Positions 60,071 through 64,000 of a stretch of DNA of 64,000 bases are shown piece by piece; the first letter of the stretch is position 1, and the number at the start of each line of letters is the position of its first letter. The DNA comes from CAYQUO01 sp964420835. GTDB taxonomy: Bacteria > Chloroflexota > Anaerolineae > Anaerolineales > Anaerolineaceae. The position numbers and the translations under genes were made by a program. The stretch covers positions 1-64,000 of the forward strand of contig CAYQUO010000001.1 of assembly GCA_964420835.1 (NCBI GenBank), read 5' to 3'. Under the pieces are notes generated by a model, which did not search any database, had not been told where the DNA came from, and saw nothing but the letters and a program-made list of their open reading frames with translations.

Positions 60071-60793
60071 TCAGGCCTTTGGTGTGGTGATGGCCCGGCA
60101 AACCTCTACCCCGCTCAGGGCCATGTGGTAGAGGAAGACGGCGTGCAACAGGTCCCCATCGTGGGGCAGGCCGCCCTGCTGGCGGGCAACGCTCACCGGC
60201 CGGTCATAGGTGGCCACCACGTTGGCGGGGACGATCACCCGCCGGCTGGTCTGGGTTGCGTTGGCTGCGGTCTTCAGGTCCAGGGCCATCTCGTAGACGC
60301 AAATATCGGTGCAGTCGCCGGCAAGGATGAAGGTGTCCAGTTGCGGGTGGTCTGCCAGCCAGCCGCCCAGCCCGGTGTTGTGGCTGGAGGAGGTGGAATT
60401 TTTCTCCAGCAGCAGCATTTGATCATAAAAGGGCAGCGCCTGGATCTCGCGCACCGTCTCGGCCTCCGGGGTGCCGCGCACACAGTGGGGTGGGAAGGCG
60501 GAGAACTCCAGTGCCTTGGGGTCGTGGGCGTCCTGCACCAGCACGACCTGGCGGATGCCGTGGTCCCAGCCCGCCTGCAGCAACCGGCAGGTGGCCGGGA
60601 CGATATCCTTCACCCGCGGGCTGGCCAGGGCACCGCTGTTGCAAAAGCCGTTGGTCAGGTCCACGACCAGGAGGGCGGCCTTTTCCGGGTTGGGGGCTGC
60701 CAGGCCGATGGGCAGGTCTGGCAGGCCTTCCAGCCATTCGTCCAGGTAATCCAAAAAAAGTTGGCTGTTCTGCCAAAGGGAATTTGTTTTCAT
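60071..60793 (-). CDS. Isochorismatase-like cysteine hydrolase
   Basis: A 240-aa hydrolase. The catalytic Asp is in AALLVVDLTNGFCNSG (about 38-53), Lys in LEKNSTSS (about 128), and the nucleophile Cys in ILAGDCTDICVYEMALDLKT (about 158-177; the first Cys, C163, aligns with the nicotinamidase/isochorismatase nucleophile). An N-terminal segment (NSLWQNSQLFLDYLDEWLEG) is an extension before the core. Similar proteins include nicotinamidase and other amidohydrolases; the exact substrate is not set. ATG at 60793 with GGAGG five bases upstream. Confidence 0.88.
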   Translation of the reverse strand: MKTNSLWQNSQLFLDYLDEWLEGLPDLPIGLAAPNPEKAALLVVDLTNGFCNSGALASPRVKDIVPATCRLLQAGWDHGIRQVVLVQDAHDPKALEFSAFPPHCVRGTPEAETVREIQALPFYDQMLLLEKNSTSSSHNTGLGGWLADHPQLDTFILAGDCTDICVYEMALDLKTAANATQTSRRVIVPANVVATYDRPVSVARQQGGLPHDGDLLHAVFLYHMALSGVEVCRAITTPKA

Positions 60794-60859
60794 GGGAACC
60801 TCCATTCCATATTCCGTAATCCCGTGCCCCGGGGCGGCTTTTTCCCCGCCGAAGGGCTG

Positions 60860-61996
60860 TTATCCGCCTGCGCCTCCGCCCGCCAGGGGTTTCTGGTAGA
60901 TGCGGTAGCGCCGCAGCGGCTTAAGGTCCATTTTCAGGATGGCGTTGTTCATCGGGCCGTTATCCTCAAGGACGTAGTTTACCTCCATGCGCAGCCGGGG
61001 GTGCCAGGTGGACTGGTAGAGCGCCCGGTAGAGCAGGCTGTCCACGGCCCGGCCCTGGTACCTGCTGATGACGCCGAGGGCGAACATGCGGTACTGGTGC
61101 AGCCGGGGCAGCCCCACCAGCAGGCGCAGCCAGCCAAAGGGCAGCAGGCGCCCGTTCATCTTTTTCAGGATCACGTTCACATCCGGGATGGCAATGGCGA
61201 ACCCAACCGGGTCCCCGGTTGCCTGCTCCTCGGCGAATATCACGCCCTTGGGGTGGATGATGGGTTTAAGGTCACGGGCCATGGCGCGCACTTCGGCTTC
61301 GGTCACCGGGGAATAGCCCCAGTTGTTGGCCAGGCTGTCGTTGGAAAGGGCGATGATGGTATCCACCTCCTGGTCCAGCCGCTTCATATCCAGGGTGCGC
61401 AGGCGAATGCCGTTGTGCCTGGCCACGCGGTCGGTCAGGGTGAGGATGCGGTCGGGGATCTGGTACCCTTCCGCGTAGTCCACGTAATAAACCAGCAGGT
61501 CCTTCACCTTTTCCAGCCCCCAGGCGCGGTATTGGTCGTTGTAGAAGGGTGGGTTGTATGGAGACATGACCACCGGGGAAGGGGTGAAGCCCTCAACGAC
61601 CGAACCCCACTCCTGGGAGACGAAACTCCACGGGCCGCGGATGCAGTCCGCCCCGGCCTCCTGCAACCACCCGGCTGCGGTGTCCAGCAGCAGGCGCGAA
61701 CAGGCTTCGTCCGGCGGGCACTCGTAATAACCGAAGAGTCCGACCGGCTTCTTCCAGTAATCATTGGCCAGGGTATCCAGGAAGGCGGCGATGCGCCCCA
61801 CCGGTCTGCCGGCATCCTCCAGCAGGTAAAGCCGCCAGCGGCAGTGGTCGAGGGTGGGGTTGCGCCGGGGGTTGAACTGGGATTCAACCTCGCTGTACAA
61901 AGGGGGGACCCAAACCGGGTCATCCCGGTAGATGCGGTAAGGCAGCCGGATGAAGGCCTTCAGGTCGGCAGAGGTTTCCACGGGGCGGATTTTCAT
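60860..61996 (-). CDS. GNAT-like N-acyltransferase domain protein
   Basis: A 378-aa protein. FIRLPYRIYRDDPVWVPPLY (about 16-35) and PTLDHCRWRLYLLEDAGRPV then GRIAAFLD (about 50-77) match an unusual GNAT-like group in which an N-terminal GNAT fold is joined to a second one (about 180-350; AIAIPDVNVILKKMNGRLLP). I recall proteins of this kind as a conserved hypothetical family in Chloroflexota and other phyla; the acceptor is unknown. ATG at 61996 is chosen over 62002 because AAGGA lies seven bases before it. It starts 14 bp after the stop of the AAC(3)-family gene on the same strand. Confidence 0.8.
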   Translation of the reverse strand: MKIRPVETSADLKAFIRLPYRIYRDDPVWVPPLYSEVESQFNPRRNPTLDHCRWRLYLLEDAGRPVGRIAAFLDTLANDYWKKPVGLFGYYECPPDEACSRLLLDTAAGWLQEAGADCIRGPWSFVSQEWGSVVEGFTPSPVVMSPYNPPFYNDQYRAWGLEKVKDLLVYYVDYAEGYQIPDRILTLTDRVARHNGIRLRTLDMKRLDQEVDTIIALSNDSLANNWGYSPVTEAEVRAMARDLKPIIHPKGVIFAEEQATGDPVGFAIAIPDVNVILKKMNGRLLPFGWLRLLVGLPRLHQYRMFALGVISRYQGRAVDSLLYRALYQSTWHPRLRMEVNYVLEDNGPMNNAILKMDLKPLRRYRIYQKPLAGGGAGG

Positions 61997-62010
61997 GGTC
62001 ATTCCTTGTG

Positions 62011-62832
62011 TCAACCTCGGATGGCCGGATGGCGGATCTCGTTGCAGCGCTCGCAATCCGGGCGGTCACAGAGAAGTGCCAGGGGGTCCAGTGCCAGCAC
62101 CTCGCGCACAACGCGCACCAGTTCGGCCACCGGCACAGCCTGCACCTCCGCCGGGCCGATCATGCCGGTGCGGACGACATCCTGCAGGAAGAAGTTGAGC
62201 GCGTTGAAGCCATCCGAACAGCCGGGGAAATTGGGGCAGGCCACCACGCCCTCGGGAGTGAGCGCCCAACGGGTGAACTGGCGGCGGCCGGCCAGTTTTT
62301 CGGCGTAGTGAATGCTGGTGTTAACCCGCTGGTCCACGCCCAGCAGCAGTACCCAGCCGTTGTGATCCATCAGCGTCTGGATGGGCGCCAGGGGCTCCTG
62401 CAGGGTCTGTGAACGGATGATGCCGGCTGCATGGATCCCGCAAAATGAGAGGATGGGATGCCCCGAACGCAGGGCGTGCGGATGGAGGCGGCAGGCCTCG
62501 GCCAGGGCGCCCATCAACCGGTCCGCCGGCATGTCCGGGTGGTGAAACTCAGCCAGCCGGTTGAGGTCCCCGCCGGAGCCGTAGCGGATGCCGTTCTCGG
62601 GCGGCCCCTCTTCGGGGATGATCATGGTCTTGTACGTGAAGGCAGGCATGACGATGCTGTCGCTGGTGGCCATCAGCGCCTCCAGCAGGCTTTCGGCGCC
62701 GCCTTCGATGCCCCCAAAGGCGGACAGGGAGGCATGGACGATCACCGGCAACGCCGGGTCCAGGTCCAGCCTTCTCAGGCCGGTCCGGAGGTCGTGATAG
62801 GTGAGTGACCGGCTGTCCGTTGTCGTGTTCAT
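62011..62832 (-). CDS. AAC(3)-family N-acetyltransferase
   Basis: A 273-aa enzyme of the aminoglycoside 3-N-acetyltransferase (Antibiotic_NAT) superfamily. The typical start is VIVHASLSAFGGIEGGAESL (about 30-49), followed by LMATSDSIVMPAFTYKT (about 53-69). A GHPILSFCGIHAA stretch (about 123-135) and VLLLGVDQRVNTSIHYAE (about 160-177), with the conserved L-G-V-x-x-x-x-x-S/T-x-x-H pattern, follow. The C-terminal RPDCERCNEI has a C-x2-C. Some members confer aminoglycoside resistance, but many chromosomal ones do not; substrate not deducible. ATG at 62832; downstream partner is the GNAT-like gene. Confidence 0.9.
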   Translation of the reverse strand: MNTTTDSRSLTYHDLRTGLRRLDLDPALPVIVHASLSAFGGIEGGAESLLEALMATSDSIVMPAFTYKTMIIPEEGPPENGIRYGSGGDLNRLAEFHHPDMPADRLMGALAEACRLHPHALRSGHPILSFCGIHAAGIIRSQTLQEPLAPIQTLMDHNGWVLLLGVDQRVNTSIHYAEKLAGRRQFTRWALTPEGVVACPNFPGCSDGFNALNFFLQDVVRTGMIGPAEVQAVPVAELVRVVREVLALDPLALLCDRPDCERCNEIRHPAIRG

Positions 62833-62910
62833 GATTCAATGGCATTCATTATACGACATACTCGCTCCATTTTGCAGCCCGGGGGCGCGAATGGGGCGGC
62901 TCTTCGATGC

Positions 62911-62916
62911 TATAAT
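62911..62916 (+). promoter_or_regulatory. -10 box for the GT39-like gene
   Basis: TATAAT at 62911-62916, about 32 bases before the TTG start at 62948. No good -35 hexamer at 16-18 bp (CGAATG). AGGAG at 62925-62929 lies too far from the TTG for an ideal ribosome site. Confidence 0.5.
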
Positions 62917-62947
62917 TTGCTCACAGGAGTAAGCCAGGGCACCCGCC

Positions 62948-64000
62948 TTGAAAAAGCCGCAGGAAGTTCAACCCAAAACGGGGAAAGAGACCCACATCCA
63001 CCTGGACGGCCGCCGGAGGGCCATTCACCTGCACGCCCATCCCGGCAGCACGGTGCACATCAGCCTGACCGTGGAGCCGGAACCGGGCAGCCCGGTGGGG
63101 CCATTGCCAGGAACGGAAGCCCCATTGCCCGAAAAACCACCGGGCCTGCTGCAACGGCTGGCCGCCCGCAGGGCCTTTCGCAGCGCGGATGGCTGGTTGT
63201 TGGCCCTGTCGCTGGCCATCTACCTGGCTGTGCGGCTGATCGGCCTGGCCCAATACCCGATCTACTTCTTTACCGACGAAGCCGTGCAGAGCGTGCTGGC
63301 CTCAGACCTGCTCCGGGATGGCTTTCATGGGGCCGATAAGCAGTTTCTGCCGACGTATTTCTACAATTCCTACCAATACAACCTGGGGACCTCGGTGTAC
63401 CTGCAGGTGCTCCCGGTGGTACTTTTCGGGCACTCGGTGTGGGTCACGCGGGCGGCATGTGTGCTGGTGTCGCTGCTGGCCGGCCTGGCGGTTGGCCTGG
63501 CGCTTTGGCAGGTCTTTTCCAGCCGGATGGCCTGGGCGGGGGTGCTGTTGCTCTCCATGACCCCGGCCTGGTTCCTGCATTCCCGCACAGCCTTTGAGAC
63601 CGGCATCGCCACCAGTTTTTACGCCGGCTTTCTCTTCCTTTACCTGGTGTATCTCAAATCCGGCCGGCCGGCAGCCCTGTATGCGGCCGCCGGGTTCGGG
63701 GCGCTTGCCTTTTACAGTTACAGCCCCATGCGGATGGTCATGCTGCTCAGCGGGCTGTTCTTCCTGGTTGGCAACCTGCGCAGGCACCTACAGCACTGGA
63801 AGCCCTTGCTGGCAACTGCCGGCATCCTGGCGGTTCTGGTCATACCACAACTGCGTTTTCAATTGGCCCATCCCGGGGAGAATCTGCACCACCTGCAGGT
63901 GCTCGGCTCCTACTGGAACCTGGATATCCCCCTGGGGGAAAAACTGGCCGCCTACCTGCGGGAATACAGCCGCGGGCTGGACCCGTTTTACTGGTTCCTG
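62948..64000 (+). CDS. GT39-like membrane glycosyltransferase, 5' part (runs off the edge)
   Basis: An open frame of 351 codons with no stop before the end of the window, so the gene is cut by the window edge. A hydrophilic N-terminus of about 80 residues leads into the membrane region: WLLALSLAIYLAVRLIGLAQ (about 82-101), then YFFTDEAVQSVLASDLLRDG (about 106-125), which carries the D-E pair typical of the first extracytoplasmic loop of GT39/ArnT-like transferases. Helices continue with VTRAACVLVSLLAGLAVGLA, WAGVLLLSMTPAWFLHSRTA and LAFYSYSPMRMVMLLSGLFF. Members transfer sugars from polyprenyl-phosphate donors. The TTG at 62948 is the furthest-upstream start with a fitting frame; a later GTG at about 63050 is possible. 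Confidence 0.8.
   Translation, partial: MKKPQEVQPKTGKETHIHLDGRRRAIHLHAHPGSTVHISLTVEPEPGSPVGPLPGTEAPLPEKPPGLLQRLAARRAFRSADGWLLALSLAIYLAVRLIGLAQYPIYFFTDEAVQSVLASDLLRDGFHGADKQFLPTYFYNSYQYNLGTSVYLQVLPVVLFGHSVWVTRAACVLVSLLAGLAVGLALWQVFSSRMAWAGVLLLSMTPAWFLHSRTAFETGIATSFYAGFLFLYLVYLKSGRPAALYAAAGFGALAFYSYSPMRMVMLLSGLFFLVGNLRRHLQHWKPLLATAGILAVLVIPQLRFQLAHPGENLHHLQVLGSYWNLDIPLGEKLAAYLREYSRGLDPFYWFL

Noticed and set aside
60023..62308. 761-aa plus-strand frame
   Set aside because: Antisense to three minus-strand genes with clear motifs and ribosome sites (isochorismatase-like, GNAT-like and AAC(3)).
62011..62832. Acquired aminoglycoside-resistance gene
   Set aside because: No mobile element, integron or base-composition shift is visible nearby; the gene sits in an ordinary chromosomal run, so resistance cannot be claimed.
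62839..63339. Plus-strand frame starting MAFIIRHTRS
   Set aside because: Out of frame with the GT39-like membrane protein, which has the hydrophobic pattern and runs open to the window edge.

Overview
The window is high-GC bacterial chromosomal DNA. Gene content and sequence style suggest a member of the Chloroflexota, most likely Anaerolineae. The clues are an archaeal-type AspRS, a NurA/HerA pair, many Pro/Thr-rich lipoproteins with TPTP-like linkers, a secreted protein with the GHWIRGEF / VQYFQ pattern I associate with Chloroflexota, and consensus sigma-70-like promoters followed by short or absent leaders. This taxonomic call is an inference from gene content, not a measured placement. 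No rRNA, tRNA, CRISPR array, insertion sequence or phage gene was found.

Region 1 (1-8.24 kb) is an accessory, repeat-saturated zone. Six genes (DUF6249-like membrane protein, mycobacterial-type inositol-3-phosphate synthase, LmbE/PIG-L deacetylase, a shortened XRE-NB-ARC regulator, a small membrane protein, and a GNxNALK-motif protein at its edge) are separated by a mosaic of hairpin repeats. The repeats have C6-7ATTTT / AAATG6-7 arms, interchangeable loops, and a recurring G7-ACTGA-G7 motif (13 copies, all in one orientation). A 65-bp tandem sub-array is interrupted by a 100-N assembly gap. None of these repeats was seen after about 8.24 kb. This is the least explained structure in the window.

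Region 2 (8.2-22 kb) begins with a MarR regulator that has a near-perfect palindromic operator, followed by a heterodimeric ABC exporter. Next come lipoproteins and an 800-aa fusion of a phosphatase-like domain, a membrane segment and a C-terminal repeat (propeller-like) domain. A patch of gene decay follows (a COG5426-like C-terminus, an EamA transporter C-terminus, and an S51-like protein without the usual Ser). A propeller lipoprotein split by a frameshift at a G7 run closes the region.

Region 3 (22-26.3 kb) is an inositol-catabolism operon (iolB, iolD, iolG) behind a consensus promoter, followed by an MgtC-like gene. Together with the inositol phosphate synthase in region 1, the cell appears able both to make and to degrade inositol.

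Region 4 (27-42.5 kb) is mostly housekeeping: tpiA, a cyclic-nucleotide-binding protein overlapping a NifU-like protein, then a minus-strand run of methylmalonyl-CoA mutase B12 subunit, meaB, archaeal-type aspS, prs and mutM. Divergent from that run is gyrA, followed by birA, hsp20, a cysteine-desulfurase-like enzyme and a C39-like peptidase.

Region 5 (42.5-58.6 kb) is rich in DNA-end processing: sbcD (Mre11-like), a CorC-type gene inserted before sbcC (Rad50-like), and 5 kb later a nurA / HAS-barrel-like / herA operon next to xseBA. In archaea Mre11-Rad50-HerA-NurA work as one end-resection machine, so finding both pairs within 14 kb here is notable. Between them lie two glycosyltransferases, secreted proteins and a lipoprotein with a palindromic operator inside its promoter. 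Region 6 (58.6-64 kb) holds a methyltransferase-glycosyltransferase fusion, an isochorismatase-like hydrolase, a GNAT-like protein, an AAC(3)-family acyltransferase and the 5' part of a GT39-like membrane glycosyltransferase that runs off the right edge.
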